From NCBI GenBank assembly GCA_964531695.1, contig CAZHEH010000013.1:1-64000 (forward strand): a DNA stretch of 64,000 nucleotides. The letters run 5' to 3'. The position numbers and the translations under genes are program-made. Below the pieces are notes generated by a model. The model did not search any database. It was not told the DNA's origin and worked only from the letters and a program-made list of their open reading frames with translations. Source of the stretch: JAGXKT01 sp964531695. Its GTDB lineage: Bacteria; Planctomycetota; Phycisphaerae; SM23-33. Every line of letters begins with the position of its first letter. The first letter of the stretch is position 1. Positions 7,312 through 15,964 of the stretch are shown piece by piece.

Positions 7312-9987
7312 CTATTCCCGATACGGCCCCATGGGCCGGAAGGCGAGTCGGCTGTTGGCGGGGATGCGGCCGGATTCCTCGAAGATCAGCAGCTCGTTCT
7401 GCTCCTGGAGCCAGCACTCGGGCAGGTAGTAGTACTGCTGCGGGCCGACCGTCCAGAACCGCCCGCAGTCGTGCCCGTTGAGGTAGATCTGGCCCTTGCG
7501 CGCCCCGACGATGTGCAGGAACAGCGGCTCGCCCTTCGGCTCGTATTTGAAGCCGGTGACGTACCACGCGGGCTGGTCCTTGCCGACGACCTTGCCGCCT
7601 TCCTCAGGCACGGTCCACTCACGCCAGGACCAGTCCGCCTCGCCGGTCAGCGACTCGGCGAGCGTGTGCAGGGCGACCTGCTTGAGGGCGCCGGGCGATT
7701 CCTCGCCCCACAGCATCAGCGTGATCTTGTTCTTGCCCTTCTTCAGGGCCGAGCCGAAGGTCACGTCGCCGAAGTTCGGCCCTCCTCCGGGCCAGAAGCC
7801 GCGCAGCTTGTCGTTGCACAGCACCGCGACGTGGTACGGCAGGTCCGTGAAGGAAAGGTGGATCGGGGCGACCTTCGTCAGCGGCACGGATGCCTCTGCC
7901 GCCCAGCAGGTGCATTCCGCCAGCGCCCCGGCCCGGTAGGCGTACTGCCGCGGGATGAGCCGCTTGGGGAAGCTCTCCTGCTCGTTGACGCGGAACTTGA
8001 GCGACTTCAGCGGCTTGGCGTCGTACACGTGGCCGAAGATGCCCTTCCTCTCGCCGAGTCGGCAGCCGGCGTTGAAGCGACCGAGGTTGTCGACCAGGGC
8101 GACCAGCACGTTGCGGCCCTTCTTGAAGCTCGCCGAGATCGGCTTGCGAACCGCACCCTCGCCCCGGCCCCAGGTGCCGATCAGCCGCCCGTTCAAGTAG
8201 AGCGTCGCGCGGTCTTCGCACTCGGGCAGGAAGAGCTTGCGCTGCCCGGCCCGCTTCGTGGTGATCTCCATGCGGTACCACGCGTAGCCGTAATGCACGC
8301 CGAGGCGGTCCACGTCCCTCGGGCCGGAGATCCGGGCCCACTCCAGCTCCTCGCCGTCGGCCGGCTCCGTGCAGACGCTGATGCGCTTCCACGCCTTCAG
8401 CCGCGGCGCCGTCGGCTTGCGCGCCGAACCGGCCTCCTTGACCTTGCGGTGCGAGAGCTTGCCCTCGTACGACAGCAGGGCGTACTGCTTCGCGCCCCGG
8501 GCGTGGACGATCTCCTCCTCCGGGTCCTCCCCGACGTACGCCGGGCCGAACAGGATGTGCTCCTCGAGCGGCCACGTCCGCATCGCCAGGTCGCTGTTGA
8601 CCAGCACGACCCGGAGGCCTTGCCATTCGACGATCTCCGGCTCGTCCTTGGCCGGCACTTCCGCGACGGTCTCGCGCCCGTTGACGCTGAACCGCGCCTC
8701 CCAGCCGGCCGGGCCGTGGAGAATCAGGGTGTTCTCGCCGAACAGCCCCAGCGGCGTCAGGTTGGCGTAATCGAGCGTGATCTCCTCGCTGAGGGCCAGG
8801 TCGACCGGCACGGCCGCGGCGCCGACGGGCGCCAGCGGCACGTCGAGTTCCCGGCCGCGAGGCAGAGAGACCCGGACCCGGTCGATGTCGTCTCGCCCGC
8901 TGTTGGTCACGACGGCCCAACTGCCCTCGGTGCCGGTGAGGTTCAGCACGTCCGAGGCGTCGTGGATGTTGACGCCCGGCTCCTCGACGAAGCACGAGGC
9001 GAAGAACCGCCCCATGTGGTGGGCCAGCAGGTTGACCAGCCGCGTGAGATAGTACTTTTCCGTCAGTCCGCCGCCCTCGGCCAGGGGGGCGTCGTAGTCG
9101 TAGCTGGTGGTCTGGTACGCCTCGGCCCCGTGCGGCAAGCGGCTGCCCCAGAAGCCGAAGTTCGTGCCGCCGTGCCACATGTACGCGTTGTACTGGCCGC
9201 CGGCACCGAGGATCTCCATCTGTCGGCGGGCCACGTCGCGCGGGTCGCGCTCGGCATGCTCACCGCCCCAACGGTCGAACCAGCCGACGTGATGCTCGGT
9301 GAACAGCAGCGGCGCGCTGGGCTGTCGAAGCGAGAGATGCTTGAGCTGCCGCACCTCGCGTTCGTAGCCGTTGAGGCACTCGATCGCCTCCGGCACGGGC
9401 GGGTCCGTGCAGTGGTTGCACGTGAGGATCGGGATCTCGAACCCGGCCCGCTGGAAGAGCTGGCTGATGAACTCCAGATACCGCAGCCGGTCCGGCATCG
9501 TGGTGTCGGTGTACTCGTTCTCGTTCTGGATCAGCAGGATGTTGCCCCCGCGCGGCACCTGAAGCTCCGCCAGCGGCGTGAGCACCTGGCGGAAGTACTT
9601 GTCGAAGTAGTGCGTGTAGGCGGCGTTGTTCGTACGGAAGCTCACGCCGCTGCGCGCCGTCAGCCAGCCCGGCAGGCCGCCGAAGTCCCACTCGGCGCAG
9701 ATGTACGGGCCCGGACGCAGTATCACGTACAGCCCCAGCTCCCCGGCCGTGCGCACGAACTCGACGACGTCCTCCTGCCCCTCCATGCGCCACTCGCCCT
9801 CTGACGGCTCGTGAACATTCCACGCGACGTAGGTGCTGATGCAGTTGAGCCCCGCGCGGCGCGCCTTGACCAGCCGGTCCCGCCACAGCTCGTGCGGCAC
9901 GCGGAAGTAGTGGATCGAGCCGCTGGCCAGCCACACGCGGCTGCCGTCCACGAGGAAGCTCCGGTCATCGTAGGTTACGGTTGCCAT
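7312..9987 (-). CDS. Beta-galactosidase, GH35 family
   Basis: This 891-aa protein is a GH35 beta-galactosidase, cleaving terminal beta-galactose from oligosaccharides or glycans. Family features are the N-terminal S-G-S-I-H-Y-F-R motif (22-29), G-P-Y-I-C-A-E-W-D-F-G-G (93-104), the G-G-N-I-L-L-I-Q-N-E-N-E-Y acid/base box (147-159) and the nucleophile in F-T-E-H-H (E231). Beta-rich jelly-roll domains occupy the C-terminal half. The start at 9987 is supported by AAGGG upstream and by the family's N terminus; about 230 bp of open frame further upstream is not expected to be coding. No signal peptide is evident at this start, so the enzyme is probably cytoplasmic. It fits the galactokinase and GH4 genes elsewhere in the window. 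Confidence 0.92.
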   Translation of the reverse strand: MATVTYDDRSFLVDGSRVWLASGSIHYFRVPHELWRDRLVKARRAGLNCISTYVAWNVHEPSEGEWRMEGQEDVVEFVRTAGELGLYVILRPGPYICAEWDFGGLPGWLTARSGVSFRTNNAAYTHYFDKYFRQVLTPLAELQVPRGGNILLIQNENEYTDTTMPDRLRYLEFISQLFQRAGFEIPILTCNHCTDPPVPEAIECLNGYEREVRQLKHLSLRQPSAPLLFTEHHVGWFDRWGGEHAERDPRDVARRQMEILGAGGQYNAYMWHGGTNFGFWGSRLPHGAEAYQTTSYDYDAPLAEGGGLTEKYYLTRLVNLLAHHMGRFFASCFVEEPGVNIHDASDVLNLTGTEGSWAVVTNSGRDDIDRVRVSLPRGRELDVPLAPVGAAAVPVDLALSEEITLDYANLTPLGLFGENTLILHGPAGWEARFSVNGRETVAEVPAKDEPEIVEWQGLRVVLVNSDLAMRTWPLEEHILFGPAYVGEDPEEEIVHARGAKQYALLSYEGKLSHRKVKEAGSARKPTAPRLKAWKRISVCTEPADGEELEWARISGPRDVDRLGVHYGYAWYRMEITTKRAGQRKLFLPECEDRATLYLNGRLIGTWGRGEGAVRKPISASFKKGRNVLVALVDNLGRFNAGCRLGERKGIFGHVYDAKPLKSLKFRVNEQESFPKRLIPRQYAYRAGALAECTCWAAEASVPLTKVAPIHLSFTDLPYHVAVLCNDKLRGFWPGGGPNFGDVTFGSALKKGKNKITLMLWGEESPGALKQVALHTLAESLTGEADWSWREWTVPEEGGKVVGKDQPAWYVTGFKYEPKGEPLFLHIVGARKGQIYLNGHDCGRFWTVGPQQYYYLPECWLQEQNELLIFEESGRIPANSRLAFRPMGPYRE

Positions 9988-10546
9988 GGCGATGCCCTTC
10001 GTGCGAGCCCGCGCCCGGCCCACCTCGGCAGGCCGCCTGCACGGCCGCGGCGGGCCTGTTCCGCAAGCCGGATGCATTACGGCGCGAGCGATACGGCATG
10101 GACTGCGATGGCCGGCATGGGCGAATGCCGGCCAAGGCCCTTGGTAACAAGTGTCTTCCGACATCTCCGAGTGTACGAACGGCCAATCGGCATGCAACAA
10201 AAAACGCCGACACGGCAACCTCTGTCGCTTATGTCAATACAAAACACAGCCACCAAACACGCAATGCTGGCCGCACGTTGTGATGCCGATGGCGCCAACA
10301 CATAAAAACAGGCGATTCGGACGTATTTCGCTCACGGCCGGGCGCGGCGGAAATTCCAGTTAAGAACCCGTAAACTGTCAATCATTCGCTTGACGCGGGG
10401 CCGATGTACTGCTATAGTACTCGTGGTTCAAATGTCCGGTCCGCTCGGTGCTCAACCGGACTCGAATGAAGGATCAGGTGTGCGTTGCTCGCGCATGCGA
10501 TCGTCTTGCTCGGCTCGCCCACCACAGTATCAAGAGAGGTGTACTC
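9988..10546. other. Divergent intergenic region between GH35 and PEP-CTERM genes
   Basis: About 560 bp without a supported gene. Bases 10160-10380 are AT-richer than the surroundings and contain A-tracts such as CAACAAAAAACG. A strong forward promoter lies at 10390-10418 (listed separately). A reverse promoter for the beta-galactosidase should be here too, but I cannot place it with confidence. Confidence 0.5.
10390..10418 (+). promoter_or_regulatory. Sigma-70-type promoter of the PEP-CTERM gene
   Basis: TTGACG at 10390-10395 and TATAGT at 10413-10418 are separated by exactly 17 bp. Transcription should begin near 10425, giving an untranslated leader of about 120 bases before the ATG at 10547. 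Confidence 0.7.
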
Positions 10547-11350
10547 ATGCTCACGCTCAAGCGAAGGGGAGTCCTTCCAGTATTGGTCGCGGCTGTTCTA
10601 CTCGTCGGCGGTGCCGCGCAAGGCGCGGTCATCTGGGACTTCGAGAATCCGGACAACAACCCGGACAACGGCTACAGTATCTCCGAAGTCATTGATGCCG
10701 ATGGCATTCAGGTCGGCGACAAGCTGATCCGTTTCATCGAGGTCACTACGTCCAAGACGCAAGGCACCGTTGCGCCGGGCGCGGACGCCATTCAGGTCAA
10801 GGGCGTGCGTTTCGCCGGGATGGGGCCCGACGGCTACGAGCTGGGCCTGAAGTTCAACGGCGGCTGGTCTGCCGGAGGGCAGGAGATCTCGGATACCACC
10901 CTCACGTTCAGCGTCGAGGTCGTCGACCCGGAGCTCACCGAGGGCTGGCTGATCAAGGACAACAAGCTCTCGCTGGCCGCCTTCGGCGTGTCCGACCCGC
11001 TGCCCGGCACCAGCACCGAGCAGGGCGGTATCGTCAGCGTATCCGAGAACGTCTACGGCAAGGACACCGAGTTGTTCCTGCCCAACAGCCCGGACAACCC
11101 CTCGATCGCTGACAAGTTCGCCTACTACCGGACGGACAACGACAAGCAGCTCTACGACGAGGCGGAGTTCGACCCCCTCGCCAAGATCTGGATCAAGAAG
11201 GATATCGTCGCCAACGGCGGCGACCTCCAAACCGGCTCGGCTCACATCAGCGAGTTCTACCAGCTCTTCAGCCAGGTGCCCGAGCCGACCACGATGGTAT
11301 TGCTCGGCCTGGGCGGGCTGGCGCTGATTCGTCGGCGACGGCGCGACTGA
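10547..11350 (+). CDS. PEP-CTERM sorting-domain secreted protein
   Basis: This 267-aa protein has a signal peptide (residues 1-24, L-V-A-A-V-L-L-V-G-G then A-A-Q-G-A) and a C-terminal sorting signal: V-P-E-P-T, a hydrophobic segment with L-G-L-G-G-L-A-L-I, and R-R-R-R-R-D. In the PEP-CTERM/exosortase system such proteins are exported, cut and anchored or released at the surface, usually linked with exopolysaccharide. The mature part is acidic and rich in D, N and G, consistent with a beta-sandwich. No enzymatic motif is seen. The start at 10547 has a GAGAGG sequence upstream. It is monocistronic, with its own promoter and a terminator downstream. No exosortase gene is in this window. Confidence 0.85.
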   Translation: MLTLKRRGVLPVLVAAVLLVGGAAQGAVIWDFENPDNNPDNGYSISEVIDADGIQVGDKLIRFIEVTTSKTQGTVAPGADAIQVKGVRFAGMGPDGYELGLKFNGGWSAGGQEISDTTLTFSVEVVDPELTEGWLIKDNKLSLAAFGVSDPLPGTSTEQGGIVSVSENVYGKDTELFLPNSPDNPSIADKFAYYRTDNDKQLYDEAEFDPLAKIWIKKDIVANGGDLQTGSAHISEFYQLFSQVPEPTTMVLLGLGGLALIRRRRRD

Positions 11351-11381
11351 AGCTAAGTCGCATCCCCCGAGTCACCATCAG

Positions 11382-11411
11382 GGCCCCGTCCATGCGGCGG
11401 GGCCTTGTTCT
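11382..11411 (+). terminator. Rho-independent terminator after the PEP-CTERM gene
   Basis: Stem GGCCCCG (11382-11388) pairs perfectly with CGGGGCC (11398-11404) across a 9-base loop, followed by TTGTTCT. It lies 31 bp after the stop codon and before the convergent phosphatase gene. Confidence 0.7.
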
Positions 11412-11438
11412 GCGCGGGCGGCGCGGCGGCCGCGGCAT

Positions 11439-12062
11439 TCAGACCGACGGGCGGGTCGTCGCCTGCTCGCCCGGCGCCTCTCCCGAGGTCCGCTCCATCC
11501 ACTCGTCCCGGTTCGCCTGAATCCGCCGGAGGATGTCCTCCATCTTCCGGCGCTTCTCCGGCGTGAGGTCCGCCTCGTACTCGACCATCTCCTCCTCGAT
11601 GGCCCGGTCGATCGACCACTCGTGCATCAGCACGCGGTGCGCCGCGAAGGTCATGCCCGTGCGGTCCCGCCCGTGCTGGCAGTGCAGCAGCACCGGGCCG
11701 GGGCTCGTGCGGATCGACCGCAGGATCTCCACGAACTTCTCCTCGCTGGGCACCAGCTCGCTGATCGGGATGTGCACGAACTCGGCCCCCGCCTCGGCAC
11801 ACTCGGCCCGCTCCCGCTCCAGCATCTCCGGCTCGGTCGCGTAGGTCCGCAAGGAGATGACCCGCTCGATGCCGTACCGTCCCAGCGCCCCCCACTGGAG
11901 CCCCCGCGGCTGCCGGCACCGGTAGACCCGCCCCGGCTCGATCTCGCCGAAGTACCGCAGCCGGTAGGCCCGGAAGTAGAACACCACGGCGAAGACGATC
12001 AGAACGACCGCCGCAAGAACCGCCAGCGGGCCGGGGCGAAACAGCTTGCGAATCCGCATCAT
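11439..12062 (-). CDS. Membrane-anchored Cys-X5-Arg phosphatase (dual-specificity/tyrosine phosphatase fold), copy 1
   Basis: This 207-aa protein has one N-terminal membrane helix (residues about 12-30) and a phosphatase domain with the P-loop H-C-Q-H-G-R-D-R-T-G at 127-136, so C128 and R134 are the predicted catalytic pair. The G-R-V-Y-R-C-R-Q-P segment (45-52) is typical of this tyrosine/dual-specificity or phosphoinositide-like group. The helix followed by R and K suggests anchoring in the inner membrane. The start at 12062 is 7 bp after the stop of the endonuclease/phosphatase-fold gene, so the two are probably co-transcribed; an upstream start at 12098 would overlap that gene. Two related proteins occur at 13169 and 20186. 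The substrate may be a protein, sugar phosphate or lipid phosphate. Confidence 0.82.
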   Translation of the reverse strand: MMRIRKLFRPGPLAVLAAVVLIVFAVVFYFRAYRLRYFGEIEPGRVYRCRQPRGLQWGALGRYGIERVISLRTYATEPEMLERERAECAEAGAEFVHIPISELVPSEEKFVEILRSIRTSPGPVLLHCQHGRDRTGMTFAAHRVLMHEWSIDRAIEEEMVEYEADLTPEKRRKMEDILRRIQANRDEWMERTSGEAPGEQATTRPSV

Positions 12063-12069
12063 GTGAGTG

Positions 12070-12942
12070 CTATGAGCCAATGGAGGCATCCTTTGCATGC
12101 GTGGAGGCCGCGCCGGCCTCGCCTTGAGCCGGCAGCGCCAACTCGGCCCGGACCAACGGGTGGTCCGAGCAGTCCGTGTCGATCATCTCACCGGCGGTCG
12201 CCCGCAAGCCGCGGACCACCATCCAGTCTACGCGCTGGCGCCCGGCCTGGCCGACGTCCGGCACGGCCGTCACGCCCGGCTCGGCCAGCAGGGCCTGAAT
12301 CCGCGGATCGTCGTCCGGCGTGTTCATGTCGCCCATCAACACGACGGGCTCGGCCAGGCAGCGGAACAGGGCCAGCAGCGTGCGGAGCTGCTCGACGCGG
12401 TCGCGCCGGCGGTCCACGTGCGTGACGAGCACATTCAGCCCGGTTCGGCCCCAATCCAACCGCGCCAGCAGGAAGCTGCGCTGCTTCTTCGTCCCGAGGA
12501 CGGGAATCCGCTGCCACGCCACGGCCGGCAGGCGGCTCAGCAGCCCGTTGCCGAAGCTCATCCGCCCGAAACGCCGCTCCGTCGGAGCGAAGAGCCACGG
12601 CAGCCCAAGCTTGCGACCGAGCCGGGCGGCCTGGTCCGGCCGGCCGGCCTTCGGGCCGTGGACCTCGTTCAGGCCGATCACGTCCAGCCCCCCGAGCGCG
12701 GCGGCCGTGCGGTCGAGGTCGGCACGGTTGCCGGCGCCCTTGCCGCCGTGCATGTTCAGCAGTCCGATGCGGATCGGCCGGTCGGTCGGGAACGGCTCGG
12801 GCGGCGAGTGCCCTTCCGGCGAAAACAGGCCGACACCGTGCGCCGGCCCGGCCGGGCAGCGCAGCGGCCATTGGGCCGCGCCACGCGCCATGCGCCAGAA
12901 GCCCATCGAAACGTCTTCCAGAATGTGGCTGAATCGTTTCAC
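12070..12942 (-). CDS. Endonuclease/exonuclease/phosphatase (EEP) family protein
   Basis: This 290-aa protein has the EEP metal-dependent hydrolase fold. Visible landmarks are L-N-M-H-G-G-K-G near residue 58, the metal-binding L-N-E-V-H-G, M-G-D-M-N-T-P near 205 and the catalytic S-D-H-P-L-V near 265. Family members cut DNA, inositol or sphingolipid phosphates and diverse phosphodiesters, so the substrate is uncertain. The GTG start at 12942 has only weak ribosome-binding support; M-G-F-W-R at 12906 is an alternative. No signal peptide is obvious. It is upstream of, and nearly touching, the anchored phosphatase on the same strand, suggesting linked phosphate-ester chemistry at the membrane. 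It is divergent from the second phosphatase gene. Confidence 0.75.
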   Translation of the reverse strand: MKRFSHILEDVSMGFWRMARGAAQWPLRCPAGPAHGVGLFSPEGHSPPEPFPTDRPIRIGLLNMHGGKGAGNRADLDRTAAALGGLDVIGLNEVHGPKAGRPDQAARLGRKLGLPWLFAPTERRFGRMSFGNGLLSRLPAVAWQRIPVLGTKKQRSFLLARLDWGRTGLNVLVTHVDRRRDRVEQLRTLLALFRCLAEPVVLMGDMNTPDDDPRIQALLAEPGVTAVPDVGQAGRQRVDWMVVRGLRATAGEMIDTDCSDHPLVRAELALPAQGEAGAASTHAKDASIGS

Positions 12943-13092
12943 GGGAGCGGTTCGGTTCCGGCAGGTCCCGTGAGCATATCAGGTCCGGGGCCCGCGAGGG
13001 AACGGTCTGCGCATGGGCTCGCCGGGCGCCCCGTTGAACAGGCCGTTCCTGCCCCGATCGGCGGAAGCCATGCTTCAACGAACCGTCGTCGT

Positions 13093-13121
13093 TTGGCTCG
13101 CGGCGGCCGAGACACTATACT
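13093..13121 (+). promoter_or_regulatory. Promoter of the phosphatase-ArnT operon
   Basis: TTGGCT at 13093-13098 and TATACT at 13116-13121 are separated by 17 bp. Transcription would start near 13128, about 40 bases before the ATG at 13169. Confidence 0.55.
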
Positions 13122-13168
13122 CCTCGATCAGGGTCGCGCCGCGCGGGCGCGGCGCTCGGCCCCGCACC

Positions 13169-13846
13169 ATGCCGGAATCGGAAGCCAAAACCCGCCGCCG
13201 CCGCAAGTGGCTCGTGCCTGTGCTCCTCGTGGGCGGGCTCGTGGCCGTCGCCGGCGGCTATGTGCTGCACCTGCGGTACGTCCGCAAGAACTTCGACACG
13301 GTCGTCGACGGCCAGGTCTACCGCTCCGCCCAGCCCGGCGCCGCCGACCTCCGCGAGTGGCGCGACGAGCACGGCATCCGCACCGTGCTGAACCTCCGGG
13401 GCAACGAGGAACGCGAACCCGTGCGGGAGGAGATCGCCGCGGCCGGGGAGCTGGGGCTGAACTACGTCTGCATCCGCCTGCCCAACCGCGAGCACCCGGA
13501 CCCGGAGGACATCGCCGGGGTGATCGAGGTACTCCGCACGGCCGAGCGGCCCATCCTGTTTCATTGCCGCTCGGGCGCGGATCGCTCCGGCGTCATCGGC
13601 GTGGTCGCGGCGATGCTCGTCGGCGGGGAGAGCTACGAGCAGGCGTCCGAGGAGCTTTCCTGGCGGCACATGCACATCGATCGCGACCCCGAGCACGTGG
13701 CGGGCTTCATGATGCTGTACGAGGACTACTGCCGCGAGAAAGGCCTGGACACCGCCGGCTGGGAGCAGTTCGAGCACTGGTTCGAGACCATCTACAGCCC
13801 GCCGCGGCGGGCGAAGCCGACGACCCGCCCCACCACGCGACCATGA
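13169..13846 (+). CDS. Membrane-anchored Cys-X5-Arg phosphatase, copy 2
   Basis: This 225-aa protein starts with a basic stretch (T-R-R-R-R-K) and one membrane helix (residues 15-34), then a phosphatase domain with V-Y-R-S-A-Q-P (50-56) and the P-loop H-C-R-S-G-A-D-R-S-G at 132-141. C133 and R139 are the predicted catalytic residues. It is the closest of the three copies to ordinary bacterial tyrosine/dual-specificity phosphatases. The start at 13169 fits the promoter at 13093-13121 and gives the same architecture as the other copies. Its stop codon overlaps the start of the ArnT-like glycosyltransferase (A-T-G-A), so the two are translationally coupled. This coupling hints at a joint role in envelope glycan modification or its control, which is inference. 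Confidence 0.84.
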   Translation: MPESEAKTRRRRKWLVPVLLVGGLVAVAGGYVLHLRYVRKNFDTVVDGQVYRSAQPGAADLREWRDEHGIRTVLNLRGNEEREPVREEIAAAGELGLNYVCIRLPNREHPDPEDIAGVIEVLRTAERPILFHCRSGADRSGVIGVVAAMLVGGESYEQASEELSWRHMHIDRDPEHVAGFMMLYEDYCREKGLDTAGWEQFEHWFETIYSPPRRAKPTTRPTTRP

Positions 13847-15687
13847 CCTCGCCCGACGCGAGCGATTCGGCGACTTCGCTCGGCCCGGCCGGGCGCGACG
13901 ACGGGCCCGGCTGGCGAGCCGCCGGGCTGCTGGCCGCCGCCGTGCTGGCGGTCTACCTGTTCACCGCATCCCGGACCACGCTCTGGGACCGCGACGAGCC
14001 GCGATTCTGCCGGGCGACCGTCGAGATGCTCGAATCGGGCAACTACCTCTACCCCACCTTCAACGGCGAGCTGCGCCCCGACAAGCCCGTCGGCGTCTAC
14101 TGGCTGCTGGCCGCCTCGATCTCCCTGCTGGGGCAGACTTCTCTGGCCTGCCGGCTGCCCTCGGCCGTCGGCATCGCCGCCACCTGCCTGCTGACCTACT
14201 ACGTCGGGCGGCGGATGTTCGGGCGCCGCGCCGGGCTGGCGGCCATGGCCATTATGGCGACCGGCCCACTGGCGATGTTCATGGCGAACTTCGCCACCGC
14301 CGACGGTGTGGCGATGCCGCTGATCTGGGCGGCCGTGGCGTGCTACGTGGCGGCCGTGACGGCGCGCGCGCGGTGGTTCCACTGGGTCGGCTTCGCCGCC
14401 GCGGCGAGCGGGGCGATGCTCGTCAAGGGCCCGCTGGGCCTGATTCCGCTCGCCGTCGTCGGCGCGGCGTGGGTCTTCGCCCGCGGCCGGGCGCCGCTCG
14501 GCCGGCGGACCGTCCTCGCCGCGGGCGCCGCGACCGTCCTGGCGGCGGTGCCGTTCGTCGTGTGGCTGCTCTGGGCCGATCGCGCCAGCGGCGGCGAGCT
14601 GATCGCACAGGGCATCGGGCGGCACGTCATCGGGCGGGCCACGAGCCCGATGGAGTCGCACGGCGGCGGCGGGGCCGAGTACCTGCTGTACCTGCCGTAC
14701 TATCTGCCGGTGGTCGCGGGCGGGTTCTTCCCGTGGGTCGCCTTCTCCTTCGCGGGCGTGTCGGCGCTGGCCGGCGGGCGGCTCGGCGGACGCGCCGGCG
14801 GCGCCCTGCTGGCGGGCATGGCGCTGCCGGTGTTCGTGGGCTTCTCGCTGGTGGCGACGAAGCTGCCGCACTACGTCCTGCCCATGTGGCCGGGGCTGGC
14901 GGTGGCGACCGGCGCGATGCTCGCGCGGGCCGCGGCCGGGCGGCTGGCCGAGCGCGACGTCAAATGGCTGGCCCGCAGCGCGTGGACGCTCCGGCTGGCG
15001 GGCGCCGGCGCGGCCGTGGCGCTGGCGGTGGCGCCCTGGCTGCTGCCGATGCCGGGCTTCCGGTGGCCGTGCGCTGCCGTCGCGGCGGTCCTCGCGGCAA
15101 CGTGCCTGCTCGGCGCCCAGGATGTGGCGGCCAAGCGCTATCCCCGCGCCACGGCCACGCTCGCGGCGGGCATGCTGGCGGCGTACCTGCTGCTGGCGGG
15201 CCTCGCCGGCCCCGAGATCGAGCGGGCCAAACCGATTCCCGAACTGGCACGGCGGATTCGCGAGAATCACCCCGAGGCCCCGCTGGCAACGCTGGGCTTC
15301 GACGAGCCGTCGCTGTATTTCTACTCGCGCCGGCACGTGCGGGACTTCGTGAACGAGCCGGACGGGGCCGAGCGGGCCGTCGCGTGGCTGAACTCCGCCA
15401 AGCCGGGCATGCTGGTGACCACGGCGGACATCTGGCGCGCCCTCGAGGAGCGGATGGGCCCGCTGCCGGGTCGGGTGGTTCACCGCGCCGAGTTGGTCAA
15501 CTACGCCAAGCGGGGACGCCGGCGCGAGCTGCTGCTGATCGAGCGGGCGCCCCTCCGAGAGACAAGCGCCGCGGGCACGGCCGCAGGCCCGTATCGGCGC
15601 CGCGGCACCGGCGCCGGAGACGCCGGTGGCGCACCGTGGATGAGGATTACGTCGCCGACGGCGTCGGGCGCCGGTTGCGATGGATGA
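13843..15687 (+). CDS. ArnT-like polyprenol-phosphate glycosyltransferase (GT39/GT83 type), copy 1
   Basis: This 614-aa membrane protein has many hydrophobic helices and the N-terminal motif W-D-R-D-E-P-R-F (about residues 46-53), in which the acidic residues of the first periplasmic loop are the expected catalytic site of ArnT-type transferases. They move a sugar from a polyprenyl phosphate donor to a lipid or protein on the outer side of the inner membrane. The P-D-K-P-V-G segment near residue 83 is also typical. A soluble C-terminal region of about 100 residues follows the helices. It overlaps the phosphatase stop by four bases. Its 3' end overlaps the convergent LAB_N gene by 41 bp. The acceptor and sugar are unknown. 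Confidence 0.85.
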   Translation: MTSPDASDSATSLGPAGRDDGPGWRAAGLLAAAVLAVYLFTASRTTLWDRDEPRFCRATVEMLESGNYLYPTFNGELRPDKPVGVYWLLAASISLLGQTSLACRLPSAVGIAATCLLTYYVGRRMFGRRAGLAAMAIMATGPLAMFMANFATADGVAMPLIWAAVACYVAAVTARARWFHWVGFAAAASGAMLVKGPLGLIPLAVVGAAWVFARGRAPLGRRTVLAAGAATVLAAVPFVVWLLWADRASGGELIAQGIGRHVIGRATSPMESHGGGGAEYLLYLPYYLPVVAGGFFPWVAFSFAGVSALAGGRLGGRAGGALLAGMALPVFVGFSLVATKLPHYVLPMWPGLAVATGAMLARAAAGRLAERDVKWLARSAWTLRLAGAGAAVALAVAPWLLPMPGFRWPCAAVAAVLAATCLLGAQDVAAKRYPRATATLAAGMLAAYLLLAGLAGPEIERAKPIPELARRIRENHPEAPLATLGFDEPSLYFYSRRHVRDFVNEPDGAERAVAWLNSAKPGMLVTTADIWRALEERMGPLPGRVVHRAELVNYAKRGRRRELLLIERAPLRETSAAGTAAGPYRRRGTGAGDAGGAPWMRITSPTASGAGCDG

Positions 15688-15964
15688 GCATCAGGTTTCG
15701 GATGTAGATGAAGCTGTTGAGCGAATAGGCCAGGATGAACAGGGGGTCCGCCCGCTTGACGGCGTACACGAGCAGGCCGGCACTGCCCACGATGCTGAGG
15801 TACCAGAACACCTCGGGCACCACGCTCTTGCCGGCCTTTTCGCTGGCGATCCACTGAATGAGGAACCGCATTCCGAACGCACACTGGGCGATGAAACCCA
15901 TCACGAACCACGCGTCCAGCTTGCTGACCAGCTCATTCCACATCTCGGCGAGCTTCTCCGTCAT
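15647..15964 (-). CDS. LAB_N (lipid-A biosynthesis N-terminal domain) membrane protein
   Basis: This 105-aa protein matches the stand-alone LAB_N family: W-x-x-I-G-F/M-G-F-I-A-Q-x-x-F-x-x-R-F-x-x-Q-W near the start, then V-V-P-E-V-F-W-Y-L-S and a final Y-I-R-N-L-M-L-I segment. It should have three membrane helices. Such proteins accompany GT2 and ArnT-like transferases and are thought to help flip or deliver undecaprenyl-linked sugars. It is translated from within the 3' end of the upstream GT2 gene (32-bp overlap), so coupling is likely. On the other strand its 3' end overlaps the ArnT-like gene by 41 bp. Standard length for the family is about 90-110 residues, so it is complete. Confidence 0.85.
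   Translation of the reverse strand: MTEKLAEMWNELVSKLDAWFVMGFIAQCAFGMRFLIQWIASEKAGKSVVPEVFWYLSIVGSAGLLVYAVKRADPLFILAYSLNSFIYIRNLMLIHRNRRPTPSAT

Noticed and set aside
12097..13842. Open frame upstream of and fused in frame to the ArnT-like gene
   Set aside because: It reads through the endonuclease/phosphatase gene on the other strand and through the phosphatase gene in another frame; composition is arginine- and proline-rich as expected for an antisense shadow.
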